This document shows, piece by piece, positions 1-7,362 of a DNA stretch of 13,226 nt (its first letter is position 1; every line of letters starts with the position of its first letter). The DNA lies in the NCBI GenBank assembly GCA_035762175.1, contig DASTPP010000165.1, positions 1 through 13,226 of the forward strand, written 5' to 3'. Both the position numbers and the translations under genes were made by a program. The DNA comes from DASTPP01 sp035762175 (lineage in GTDB: Bacteria > Myxococcota_A > Polyangia > Polyangiales > Polyangiaceae). The notes under the pieces are model-generated. The model saw nothing but the letters and a program-made list of their open reading frames with translations, was not told the origin of the DNA and did not search any database.

Positions 1-216
1 GGGCCGGGCCGCGACGAAGCGCAGCGCCAGGTTGTGCGCGACGTAGGCCGAGCGGCCCTGGCGCGCCAGCCACGCCAGCCACAGCAGGCGGGCCAGCAGC
101 AAGACTTGGTCGTGAAGCGTCGACTCGGGCACGGGCGTCTCATCGAGCGCCCAGCCCGGCGGCGGGGGCGCGCCGTCGTAGCATGCAGCGAGGGGCGAGG
201 GGGCGGGCTGCGCCAT
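1..216 (-). CDS. Probable Uma2-family (PD-(D/E)XK-like) protein, N-terminal part, cut by window edge
   Basis: An open minus-strand frame starts with ATG at 216 and runs off the left edge, giving 72 residues. A GGGAG stretch three bases upstream of the ATG can serve as ribosome binding site. The readable part has a Pro-rich start, then a stretch containing VPESTLHDQ, a Leu-rich helix, an Arg/Gly turn (RQGRSAYVAHNLALRF) and the edge. From memory, this order (VPES-x-HD, Leu-rich helix, A-x-x-NL-x-x-R) resembles the start of Uma2-family proteins, a PD-(D/E)XK nuclease-like family expanded in cyanobacteria and myxobacteria and of unclear function. The catalytic residues would lie beyond the edge and cannot be seen. 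It is the downstream neighbour of the FHA gene on the same strand, 116 bases away, so co-transcription is possible. That it is coding is fairly sure; the family name is tentative. Confidence 0.55.
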   Translation of the reverse strand, partial: MAQPAPSPLAACYDGAPPPPGWALDETPVPESTLHDQVLLLARLLWLAWLARQGRSAYVAHNLALRFVAARP

Positions 217-332
217 GGCTCCCGAAGCGTAGCACGGGCGCACGCGCCGCTCCGCGCGCCACGCGGTCGACGACGCCGTCGACGTTGCGGCGCGGTACCG
301 CGTCAGGGCGGAAGCCGGCGGGCGGGCCGCCT

Positions 333-1382
333 CTAGCCGTGCAAGAGCCACCAGAGGCCGGCGACGCTCAGCCCGAGGACGAGGACGGCGACGGCGACGA
401 TGGCGAGATCACTCGCGCCGAGGCGCGAGGTCGGGGCGGCCAGGGCGGCGGGGGGCGCGGGGGCCTGGGTCGGCTGGGCGGCGAGGGGGGCCGCGGCGCC
501 GCGCTCGTGGGCGAGGGCGACCGAGGGGGGGGCGCCGGGGGCGTCGCCGGCTTCGGGGGCGGGAGGGCTCGGGGCGGAGGCGACGAGCGAGGGGGGCGGG
601 GGGTCGAAGGCCTCGGCCTCGCCGATGTGCTCGGTGGCGGAGCGCTCGAGCTCGGCGAGCGCCTCGGCGGCGGGGTGCTCGTAGACGAGGACGTCGCGCC
701 CGATGCCGAGCTCGACGCCGGCGCGCCAGGGCACGTCGCGCCCGGAGGGCAGGCGCTGGCCGCCGAGCGAGGTGCCGTTCTTCGAGCCGAGGTCGCGCAC
801 GAGGAGCTGCTCGCCCCGGCGCAAGAGCTGCACGTGCCGGCGCGAGGCGTCGTGCTCTTCGAGGTAGATGTCGACGCCGTTGCCGCGGCCGAGCACGTAG
901 GGCGAGTCGGCGGCCGGGAGGGGGAAGCGCTTGCCCTCGTCGGGGCCGGCCCGCACGATGATCGAGGGGGCGGACGCCTCGCCCGCGTCGGCGAGGGCGC
1001 GCTCGACGAGCGCGAGGGCGAGGTCGATGGTGGCGTGGGGCGGGCTGACGGCGAGCGCGGCGTTCAGGCGCAGCTCGAGCCAGACGCGCCCGACGCGGAC
1101 GAGATCGCCGTCGGCCACGGTGCGGGGGGCGAGGGGGGCGAGGCGGTGGCCGGCGACGAAGGTGCCGTTGTCGCTGCCCTCGTCGACGAGCACGTAGGCG
1201 CCCTCTTGCCGGCGCAGGCTGGCGTGCCGGGGGCTGACGCTCGCGTCGGGCAGGCGCACCTCGCAGCCCTCGGCGCGGCCGATGACGACCCGCGAGGCGT
1301 CGAAGGTGAGCGCGCCCTCGGCCCCCGCCCCCCCGTCCGACCGGGCGCCGACGTCGGAACGCACCACCACCGTGATCGCCAT
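333..1382 (-). CDS. Tail-anchored protein with two FHA domains
   Basis: This 349-residue protein has two forkhead-associated domains, which bind phosphothreonine peptides. FHA-1 spans about residues 31-106 and shows G35-R36, S50-x-x-H53 and N72-G73. FHA-2 spans about 161-234 with G165-R166, S180-x-x-H183 and N202-G203. The Gly-Arg, Ser-x-x-His and Asn-Gly positions that hold the phosphopeptide loop are thus kept in both. Residues 255-320 form a Pro/Ala-rich linker, followed by one hydrophobic segment (325-347, ending LWWLLHG) at the extreme C-terminus. The layout predicts both FHA domains in the cytoplasm, anchored by a C-terminal tail. Such proteins usually act as readers for Ser/Thr kinases, which myxobacteria have in large numbers; no kinase gene is in this window, so the partner is unknown. 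The start is the first ATG of the FHA-containing frame; no strong Shine-Dalgarno precedes it. It is divergent from the PilZ gene. Confidence 0.9.
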   Translation of the reverse strand: MAITVVVRSDVGARSDGGAGAEGALTFDASRVVIGRAEGCEVRLPDASVSPRHASLRRQEGAYVLVDEGSDNGTFVAGHRLAPLAPRTVADGDLVRVGRVWLELRLNAALAVSPPHATIDLALALVERALADAGEASAPSIIVRAGPDEGKRFPLPAADSPYVLGRGNGVDIYLEEHDASRRHVQLLRRGEQLLVRDLGSKNGTSLGGQRLPSGRDVPWRAGVELGIGRDVLVYEHPAAEALAELERSATEHIGEAEAFDPPPPSLVASAPSPPAPEAGDAPGAPPSVALAHERGAAAPLAAQPTQAPAPPAALAAPTSRLGASDLAIVAVAVLVLGLSVAGLWWLLHG

Positions 1383-1538
1383 GCGCCCCGCACTCTAGCC
1401 GGACGGCGCCGAGAACGCCTCGTTTCGCGTCGGCAGAAAGTTGGCCGGCGCCGGGGCGTTTCCGTACAGACGGGCGTAGAGCGAGCGAGGCCGCGCGGCG
1501 AGAGCGCCGCCGAGGGCGCCCCTCGCCCGGGAGAAGCC
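1383..1538. promoter_or_regulatory. Divergent intergenic region; candidate promoter for the PilZ gene
   Basis: This 156-base gap separates the minus-strand FHA gene from the plus-strand PilZ gene and must supply both. On the plus strand, TTGGCC (1441-1446) and TACAGA (1465-1470) lie 18 bases apart and form a weak sigma-70-like pair. The PilZ start codon has a good ribosome binding site, GGGAGAAG at 1529-1536. I saw no convincing -35/-10 pair for the FHA gene. Promoter assignment is by eye only. Confidence 0.3.
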
Positions 1539-3899
1539 ATGACGGTGGACGAGCGACGTGCGTCCGGGAACGAGCGCATCCCCTTCGAGGGCCTGGTGGC
1601 CGTGGAGGTCGAGGGCGAGCGGCGCTTCGAGTGCGAGGCGGTGGACCTCTCGGCCGGCGGGCTGCGGGCGCGCACGGCCTATTTGCCCTCGCTCGGGCGC
1701 AAGCTCCGGTGCCGCTTCGACGTCGGCGGCGTCGAGCGGCGCGCCGAGGCCCGCGTCGTCTGGCGGGTCGAGCAGACCCGGGGCGGCGAGTTCGGCCTCG
1801 CCTTCGAGGGGCTCGAGCCCGCGGCGCGCGACGCGATCGCGTCCTTCTGCGGCGTCGTGCCCGGCCGGGCGGAGCCCTCGGGCCGCGCCGCCGACCGGGG
1901 CGACCGCGTGCGCCTGCACATCGAGGGCCTCGGCTCGCCCATGCGCGCCCGGGTGCAGGAGGCCGAGACGGGCAAGCTGATGGTGGGCTCGAACCTCGAG
2001 TTCTTGCGCCTCGGCCGCCCGCTCTCGCTCGAGGACGTCGACAAGGGCAAGAGCCTGCCGGCCGTCATCGACGAGGTCGGCGTGCAGGTCGACCCGGGCT
2101 CGCGCGTGCCGCAGCTGCTCGTGCGCCTGCGCTGCGACGGCGAGGGCGCCAAGGCCGCACCCGCCGCCGAGGCGCCGCGCGCGGAGCGGGCTCCGGCCGC
2201 GGGCGGGGCCCAGCGCGCGGCGGTCGCGGCGGCCGGTGCGATCGCGGGGGGCCGGGCCGAAGCGCGCGGCGGCGGTGCCGGGGCCGAAGCGCGTGCCGGC
2301 AGCGCCGGGGCCGAAGCGCGCGCCGGCGGCGCCGGGGGCGAGGCGGGCGGCAGCGGCGCCGGGGGTGAGGCGGGCGGCGGCGGCGCCGGGGGCGAGGCGC
2401 GCGGCGGCGAGGGCGCGGGCCGCGCGGCAGAGTCGCTCGCGGGCGACAAGATCGTCGAGGTCGGCGCGCCGGCGCTGGTCGTCGATCTCGAAGGCGAGGC
2501 GCTCGCGGCCGGCTCGGCTGACGACGCGGGGGCGGGCGACGGCGCGGGGGCGCGCGACGGCGGGGGGGCGCGCGACGGCGGGGGGGCGAAGGGCGCGCCG
2601 GAGGCGGGCGACGAGGCCGCGCGGGCGGGCAAGGCGGCCGCGGTGATGGCGGCGCTCCGCGCGTCGGCCGAGCGGCTGGGCCCGCGGCTCGGGGACGCGG
2701 CGGCGCGGGTCAAGGGCGCCTCGGCGCTCGTGCTGCGCCGGCTGCGCAAGGACGATTCGACGACGACAACGGGCATGCGAACCACCACGGAGATGCCGAC
2801 CGTGCCGACGAGCGCCGAGCGCCGCGGCCTCGGGGCAGGGAGAGACGCGACCATGGAAGAGCAACGCGAGGCGGCGGCGGCGGAAGGGTCTACGACGGGG
2901 GAGCAGCGCAAGGCGCGCCGCTGGTTGGCGCTCGGCGGCGCGGGCGTGGCCGCCGCGCTCCTGGCGACGCTGGCGCTCAAGACGCGGGCCGACGCCCCGC
3001 CCGGGGGCGACGCGGCGCGCGCGCCGGAGGCGGTGGCGGCGGCCGAGGGCGCGCCCGCGGCGAACGCGACCGCGCGCCCGGTCGTCGCGGCGGGCGACGC
3101 GGTGACGGCGAACGTGCCGCTCTTCGGCCCGACGCCGCTCTCGACGATCGAGGCCGTGGCCGTGCCCCCGGGCGCGCCGGTGCCCTCGTCGTTCGCGGCG
3201 GGTCCGGGCGCGGCCCCGGGCGCGGGCGCGGCGGTGGGGCGCGTCGACGCGGGCGGCGGCGAGGGCGCGGGCGCCTCGTCGTTCGGCAAGGGCGACGTGC
3301 GCCGGCCGCGCACGGTGCGGCTGCAGATGGACGCGCCGATCGGCGCGCTGCGGGGCAACGTCTCGGACGGCAACCTCGTCGTGACCGTGCCGGGCCGCCA
3401 CAACATCGAGCCCGCCGGGCCCCTCGCCCGCCGCGACCCGCGCCTCGCCAGCGTCAAGGCCGTGCCCGTCGGCGACGACACCGAGGTGACCCTCTCGTTC
3501 AAGGGCGGCGACGTGCCGCCCTTCCTGGCGAAGGCGAGCGGGCGCACGCTCGAGATCGATCTCGGCCAGGGCCGGGGCGCCAGCGCGAGCGCCGACGACG
3601 GCGAGCCCCGCTCGAAGAAGCGCCGCGCGCGCCGCTCGCACGAAGCGTCGTCGGGGCGCCACGGCGCGAAGGCCGACCGCGGCGCGCGGCACGAGGGCGA
3701 GGGCGGCGACAAGCGCCACGCCGAGGCCGACAAGAAGGACGACAAGCGCCACGCGGAGGCGGGTGGCAAGGACGACAAGCGCCACGCGTCCGACGCCAAG
3801 GGCGAGCGGCGCCACGAGGGCGCGGCCAAGGGCGACAAGCGCCGCAGCGAGCGCCCGAAGCGCGAGCGCGACCGCGACGACGAGAGCGGCGACGACTGA
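1539..3899 (+). CDS. PilZ-PilZ-transmembrane-AMIN-like protein with long low-complexity linker
   Basis: The 786-residue protein starts at the ATG after the GGGAGAAG site. The frame is open further upstream, but that part is antisense to the FHA gene. Residues 8-105 form a PilZ domain with D36-L-S-A-G-G41, matching the D/N-x-S-x-x-G motif. The upstream RxxxR half of the c-di-GMP site is not intact: the arginines are R6, R7 and R13. Residues 122-200 look like a second PilZ-type barrel (VRLHIEGLG through LLVRLRC). Residues 200-440 are Ala/Gly-rich with tandem repeats. Residues 462-480 are a single membrane segment with basic residues before it, so the N-terminal part should be cytoplasmic. Residues 590-677 resemble an AMIN domain, the periplasmic module of PilQ and AmiC-type proteins. 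The tail (680-786) is rich in Lys, Arg, His, Asp and Glu. A role linking a cytoplasmic second messenger to the cell wall or a secretin is inference. Confidence 0.85.
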   Translation: MTVDERRASGNERIPFEGLVAVEVEGERRFECEAVDLSAGGLRARTAYLPSLGRKLRCRFDVGGVERRAEARVVWRVEQTRGGEFGLAFEGLEPAARDAIASFCGVVPGRAEPSGRAADRGDRVRLHIEGLGSPMRARVQEAETGKLMVGSNLEFLRLGRPLSLEDVDKGKSLPAVIDEVGVQVDPGSRVPQLLVRLRCDGEGAKAAPAAEAPRAERAPAAGGAQRAAVAAAGAIAGGRAEARGGGAGAEARAGSAGAEARAGGAGGEAGGSGAGGEAGGGGAGGEARGGEGAGRAAESLAGDKIVEVGAPALVVDLEGEALAAGSADDAGAGDGAGARDGGGARDGGGAKGAPEAGDEAARAGKAAAVMAALRASAERLGPRLGDAAARVKGASALVLRRLRKDDSTTTTGMRTTTEMPTVPTSAERRGLGAGRDATMEEQREAAAAEGSTTGEQRKARRWLALGGAGVAAALLATLALKTRADAPPGGDAARAPEAVAAAEGAPAANATARPVVAAGDAVTANVPLFGPTPLSTIEAVAVPPGAPVPSSFAAGPGAAPGAGAAVGRVDAGGGEGAGASSFGKGDVRRPRTVRLQMDAPIGALRGNVSDGNLVVTVPGRHNIEPAGPLARRDPRLASVKAVPVGDDTEVTLSFKGGDVPPFLAKASGRTLEIDLGQGRGASASADDGEPRSKKRRARRSHEASSGRHGAKADRGARHEGEGGDKRHAEADKKDDKRHAEAGGKDDKRHASDAKGERRHEGAAKGDKRRSERPKRERDRDDESGDD
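2259..2420 (+). repeat. 27-bp tandem repeat inside the PilZ/AMIN gene
   Basis: Six imperfect 27-bp units encode 9-residue units of the form EARAGSAGA or EAGGGGAGG (residues 241-294). The first three keep GCCGAAGCGCG; the later three drift to GGCGAGGCG. The frame is preserved throughout, as expected for an in-frame linker that grows and shrinks by slippage or unequal exchange. Confidence 0.8.
3708..3806 (+). repeat. 33-bp tandem repeat in the basic tail of the PilZ/AMIN protein
   Basis: GACAAGCGCCACG recurs at 3708, 3741 and 3774, a strict 33-bp period. The units encode DKRHAEADKKD, DKRHAEAGGKD and DKRHASDAKGE. More diverged copies (RRHEGAAKG, DKRRSER) follow. The result is a charged His-containing tail after the AMIN-like domain. 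Confidence 0.8.
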
Positions 3900-3924
3900 G
3901 CGGGAAGGCGCCGCGGGGCGCGCC

Positions 3925-4119
3925 GCCCAGGCTCAAGCCTGGGCTCCGGCAAGCCCCCTTCGGACGAAGAGCAAAGCCCGGCGCTCCGGCCGGGCTCGCC
4001 GAGTCGTGGCGATGCTCGCGCGTGCCCCCTGCGGCGCCGGTCGAGGGAGCCCGGCCAAAGCGCCGGGCTTGCCGGGCCGTACGCTCGGCTCTCGCGTCGC
4101 CCAGGCTTGAGCCTGGGCG
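3925..4119. repeat. Paired inverted palindromes (REP/BIME-like element)
   Basis: The gap 3900-4280 contains no gene but four hairpins. Type A: 3925-3944, a 9-bp stem with a CA loop, and 4098-4119, a 10-bp stem with a TG loop. Their shared 20-base core occurs in opposite orientation. Type B: 3975-3996 and 4048-4069, each an AGCCCGGC/GCCGGGCT stem around six bases (GCTCCG and CAAAGC). The order A-B-B'-A' makes one large imperfect inverted repeat of about 195 bp. This is typical of REP/BIME elements in intergenic DNA. A1 lies 26 bases after the PilZ/AMIN stop and could also end its transcript, although no T-run follows. Confidence 0.7.
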
Positions 4120-4280
4120 GCGTCCGCCCGGCCGCTTGCCGGCGGCATCAAGCATTGTTCTCGGGAAGGTCAAGGCGGCACCGGGCGCCGCGTTCTCGCG
4201 CGGCGCAGGGGGGCGCCGCGACCGGCGGCCGCGGGGGCTCGGTTCGGGGGCGGGTTCGCGCTACAAAGGGGGCCGCCGCC

Positions 4281-6269
4281 ATGGACGCCCTCTCGTCGAT
4301 TCGCCGTGCCTTGCCTTCGCTTCGCGCCAGCGCCGAGCCCGTCGATCTCGGCGCCTACGGGCGCGATCTCTGGCCGCGGCACCACCTCGACGTGCGCGCG
4401 GGCCGGGCGCCGGGGGCGCCGCCGGCGGCGGCGGTCTGGCCCCGCACGACCGAAGAGGTCGCCGCCGTCGTGCGGCTCTGCCGCGACGAGGGCTGGCCGC
4501 TCGTGCCCTTCGGGGCGGGCTCGGGCGTGTGCGCCGGCGTGCTGCCGGGCGCGCGCGCCATCGTGCTCGATCTGAAGGCGATGGCGGCCGAGCGCGCGCT
4601 CTTCGCCGACGCGCCCGCGGTCGAGGTCGAGGCGGGGGCCCTCGGCATCACCTTCGAGGAGGGGCTCGAGCGGCGGGGCTACACGGCGGGGCACTTCCCG
4701 TCGTCGATCTTGTGCTCGACGGTCGGGGGGTGGCTCGCGGCGCGGGGGGCGGGCCAGTGCTCGGGCAAGTACGGCAAGATCGAAGACATGGTCGCCGGGC
4801 TCGAGTTCGTCGACGGGCGGGGCGAGGCGCACGTGCTGCGGCGCCGCACGACGGGCGCGGACCTGACGCCCTTGCTCGTCGGCAGCGAGGGCACGCTCGG
4901 GGTCATCACGGCGGCGACGCTGCGCCTGCACCCGGCCCCGGCGGCGCGCGCCTACCGCGCCTTCGCCTTCCCCTCGTTCGAGGCGGGCGCGGCGGCCATT
5001 CGCGAGGCGTACCAGGCGGGGCTGCGGCCGGCCGTGACGCGCCTTTACGACCCCTTCGACACGCTGCTCGCGCGGGCGAGCTCGCGGCGCAAGGGGGGGC
5101 GCCACGGCGGCGGGCCCGGCGCCGGCGAGCGGGCGCTGCGGGCCGCGCTGCGCAGCCCCGCGCTCTTCAACCAGCTCGCCGGCGCCGCCGCCCGCGCGCT
5201 CGGCGGCCGCAGCCTGCTCGTGCTCGTGTTCGAGGGCGCGGCCGGCGAGGTGGCCGAGGACGCCGCGCGCGCCGACCGGCTCTGCGAAGGCGCCGGCGCG
5301 CGTCCGCTCGGCGAGGGGCCCGCGCGCCGCTGGTTCGCGCACCGCTATAGCGTCAGCTACCGGCAGGCGCCGGTCTTCCGCGCCGGCCTCTTCAGCGACA
5401 CCTTCGAGGTCGCGGCGCCCTGGGCCCGCGTCGCGGGCGTGTACGAGGCCGTGCGGCGCGCGCTCGGGCGCCACGTGTTCGTCATGGCGCACCTGTCGCA
5501 CGCCTACCCGGACGGCAGCAGCCTCTACTTCACCTTCGCCGGCTCCGCGCCCGACGACGGGGCCTCGGCCGCGCTCTACGACCGCGCCTGGCGCGACGCC
5601 CTCGACGCGGCTGTCGGCGCCGGCGCCACCATTTCGCACCACCACGGCGTCGGGCGCAGCAAGGCGCCGCGGCTCGGCGCCGAGCTCGGCCTGGGCGTCG
5701 AGGTCGTCTCGGCCCTGCGCCGCGCCTTCGACCCGGCCGGGCTCTTCAACCCCGGCGCGCTCGCCCCCACCGACGAGGGGGGCCGCGCGCCCGCGCCGCC
5801 CGACGACCCGTCGTTTCAGGTCGACGAGGCCTCGCTGCTCGTCCGCGCGCCCGCCGACATGACGCTGGGCGAGCTGCGGCGCCGCCTGCATGCGCGCGCG
5901 CTGCGCCTGCCGGCCGAGGGGCACGAGGGCCTACGCATCGACGCCTGGCTGGCGGCGGGGCTGCCCGGCGCGCCCGACCCCTGGGCCGACCCGGTCGCCC
6001 GCCCGCTCGCGGGGCTCGACGCGCGCATGCCCTCGGGCCGCGTGCTGCACGTCGCGACCGCGCCGAGGCGCGCGGTGGGCCCCGATCTGCTTTCGCTCTT
6101 CGTCGGCACGAAGGGCCCCGGGCGCCTGCTCTCGGCCACGCTGCGCGTCGAGCGCGAGGGCGCGGGGGCGGCGCGCCCGACGCGCTTTCGGTTCGAACGC
6201 GACGCGCCGATCGGCGCCGGCGAAGCGGCGCTCTGGGGGCACGTGCGGCGCGAGCTCGAGCGGCTCTGA
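4281..6269 (+). CDS. FAD-linked oxidase, alkyl-DHAP synthase/GlcD (VAO) family, with C-terminal extension
   Basis: This 662-residue protein starts at an ATG preceded by AAAGGGGG (4265-4272). The FAD-binding half shows PFGAGSG (76-82), HFPSS (138-142), the SGKYGKIEDMV stretch (161-171) and GSEGTLGVIT (201-210), all diagnostic of the VAO/PCMH FAD fold. The cap half has DGSSLYFTF (411-419), SHHHGVG (452-458) and FNPG (489-492). The triple histidine is the active-site motif of alkylglycerone-phosphate synthase, which exchanges the acyl group of acyl-DHAP for a fatty alcohol in ether-lipid synthesis. D-lactate or glycolate dehydrogenase relatives are the main alternative, so the substrate is not certain. 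The usual fold ends near 495; residues 511-625 are additional and again resemble a PCMH domain, with PAPRRAVGPDL-like features (595-603) and GRLLSATLRV (614-623), but without a clear pyrophosphate-binding loop. It follows the palindrome region and converges on the lipoprotein gene. Confidence 0.85.
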   Translation: MDALSSIRRALPSLRASAEPVDLGAYGRDLWPRHHLDVRAGRAPGAPPAAAVWPRTTEEVAAVVRLCRDEGWPLVPFGAGSGVCAGVLPGARAIVLDLKAMAAERALFADAPAVEVEAGALGITFEEGLERRGYTAGHFPSSILCSTVGGWLAARGAGQCSGKYGKIEDMVAGLEFVDGRGEAHVLRRRTTGADLTPLLVGSEGTLGVITAATLRLHPAPAARAYRAFAFPSFEAGAAAIREAYQAGLRPAVTRLYDPFDTLLARASSRRKGGRHGGGPGAGERALRAALRSPALFNQLAGAAARALGGRSLLVLVFEGAAGEVAEDAARADRLCEGAGARPLGEGPARRWFAHRYSVSYRQAPVFRAGLFSDTFEVAAPWARVAGVYEAVRRALGRHVFVMAHLSHAYPDGSSLYFTFAGSAPDDGASAALYDRAWRDALDAAVGAGATISHHHGVGRSKAPRLGAELGLGVEVVSALRRAFDPAGLFNPGALAPTDEGGRAPAPPDDPSFQVDEASLLVRAPADMTLGELRRRLHARALRLPAEGHEGLRIDAWLAAGLPGAPDPWADPVARPLAGLDARMPSGRVLHVATAPRRAVGPDLLSLFVGTKGPGRLLSATLRVEREGAGAARPTRFRFERDAPIGAGEAALWGHVRRELERL

Positions 6270-6351
6270 CGCCCGGCCCCCCGCGGCGGCTTCGGCGCCG
6301 TCGCGCGAGAGGCGCGCCCGCGGGCGGCGAGGGGGCGGGGGACAAAGCGGC

Positions 6352-6385
6352 CGCGGCGGCCGACCCGGGGAGGGCGGCCGCCGCG
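6352..6385. terminator. GC-rich stem-loop between convergent genes
   Basis: Bases 6352-6362 pair with 6375-6385 in a perfect 11-bp stem around a 12-base loop. It lies between the stops of the oxidase (6269) and the lipoprotein gene (6404), where a bidirectional terminator is expected. No long T-run follows on either strand, so the call rests on position and stem strength. Confidence 0.45.
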
Positions 6386-6403
6386 AGGTTGTGGCTCTGG
6401 GCC

Positions 6404-7072
6404 TTAATTTTCGCAGAAGCAGGCGAAGCACTGCGAGAGCGTTTGGGCGCCCATGGGAGTCCCGCAGGCCTGCACCGGGGCGATGGCGGTGACGTCGGCC
6501 GGCGGGCAAGTCTTGCCCGTGCCGCCGCCCGCCGCGCCGCCGGCCCCGCTCACGCCGCCGCCCTGGCCACCGGCGCCGGCCGCCCCGCCGGCCCCGGCCG
6601 TGCCGGCGCCGCAGAGCGCCTTGCACGCGTCGCCCGTCTGGCAGGACTGAAGCGTGCCGAGCACATCGGCGACGTCCTCGAGGGTAGAACCGAGCGCGGT
6701 GTTACAACGGCTGACCGCCGTGAGCGTGGGGGGGTCTTCATCGGATTGGCCGCAGGCGAGGACGCATGCGAGGACCTTGGCGCACTTCTCGTTGGCCGCG
6801 CAGGCGTTGAGGCCCCCAGCGCACGTAACGGCGCCCGAGCCGCCCGCGCCGCTGGTGCCCGAGCCGCCGGTGCCCGAGCCGCCCGTGCCCGAGCCGCCGG
6901 TGCCCGAGCCGCCCGTGCCCGAGCCGCCGGTGCCCGAGCCGCCCGTGCCGGTCGACCCGCCCGCGCCCTGGACGCCCGGGTTGTCGTCGTCATCGTCGCC
7001 GCAGGCGCCCAACGTAACCAGGCCCACGCTACACGCGATCATCAAACCGAAAAGAGCTCTATGCTTTGTCAT
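6404..7072 (-). CDS. Cys-rich lipoprotein with GTGGS repeat linker
   Basis: The 222-residue protein has a lipoprotein signal peptide: basic start (KHR), hydrophobic core, and lipobox L21-G22-A23-C24. Mature residue 1 would be Cys24, followed by Gly and five Asp. Residues 41-73 are a flexible linker of six GTGGS units. Residues 84-154 hold nine Cys in a compact module, residues 155-187 are a second Gly/Ala linker, and residues 189-220 hold five Cys (ending FACFCEN). The fourteen Cys after the lipid-bearing one could form seven disulfides, consistent with a folded surface or periplasmic protein. Lipoproteins with poly-Asp and Gly/Thr/Ser spacers are common in myxobacteria and mostly uncharacterised; I recognise no family. 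AAGGTGG precedes the ATG by about eight bases. TAAACT (minus strand, 7101-7096) is a possible -10 box giving a short leader. Confidence 0.85.
   Translation of the reverse strand: MTKHRALFGLMIACSVGLVTLGACGDDDDDNPGVQGAGGSTGTGGSGTGGSGTGGSGTGGSGTGGSGTGGSGTSGAGGSGAVTCAGGLNACAANEKCAKVLACVLACGQSDEDPPTLTAVSRCNTALGSTLEDVADVLGTLQSCQTGDACKALCGAGTAGAGGAAGAGGQGGGVSGAGGAAGGGTGKTCPPADVTAIAPVQACGTPMGAQTLSQCFACFCEN
6855..6944 (-). repeat. 15-bp repeat with 30-bp higher-order period in lipoprotein linker
   Basis: Six consecutive 15-bp units read, on the plus strand, GTGCCCGAGCCGCC followed alternately by G and C. The array is therefore three identical 30-bp dimers, encoding (GTGGS)6 on the minus strand. The exact alternation of a synonymous third base suggests recent growth in 30-bp steps. 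Confidence 0.9.
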
Positions 7073-7362
7073 GGGTTAGGCCACCTTCATCGCTGAGTTT
7101 AGAGCGCACAGGCGCGGCAGAAACCTGCAGGACGCCCCCGACCGAGAAGCTTTGCACAACTCGCCGCGCAGACAAAGCTCCGTCTCGGGCTCTTCTACCC
7201 TCTCAGGGGTCGGCACCGACGCTGTGCGTCGCTGTGGCATTCGTTGCCGCCGCGGCGGCCACCGAACGATGTATGCCGGCCACCTTCGATGTCTCGCCTC
7301 GGCACGCTACGTCGTCTGCCGGGCTACCTCATAAGAAGAATCATTCGATACATCTGCGCAGC

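Noticed and set aside
183..1538. Upstream extension of the PilZ/AMIN frame by 452 codons
   Set aside because: It is antisense to the well-supported double-FHA gene, has Gly/Arg-rich nonsense composition, and the ATG at 1539 has a good ribosome binding site directly before the PilZ domain.
1395..3952. Very long antisense open frames opposite the PilZ/AMIN gene (up to about 800 codons)
   Set aside because: High GC removes stop codons on the other strand. The translations are Arg/Ala/Pro-rich without domains, while the plus strand encodes recognisable PilZ and AMIN-like domains.
3933..4173. Small open frames on both strands within the palindrome region
   Set aside because: They run through inverted palindromes, have no ribosome site, and their residues simply translate the hairpin repeats.
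4170..5924. Long minus-strand open frame opposite the FAD oxidase
   Set aside because: Arg/Ala-rich translation without motifs; the plus strand has all the FAD-oxidase motifs.
6855..6944. CRISPR-like appearance of the regular 15-bp repeats
   Set aside because: There are no unique spacers, the units are contiguous, and they encode a (GTGGS)n linker in a lipoprotein.
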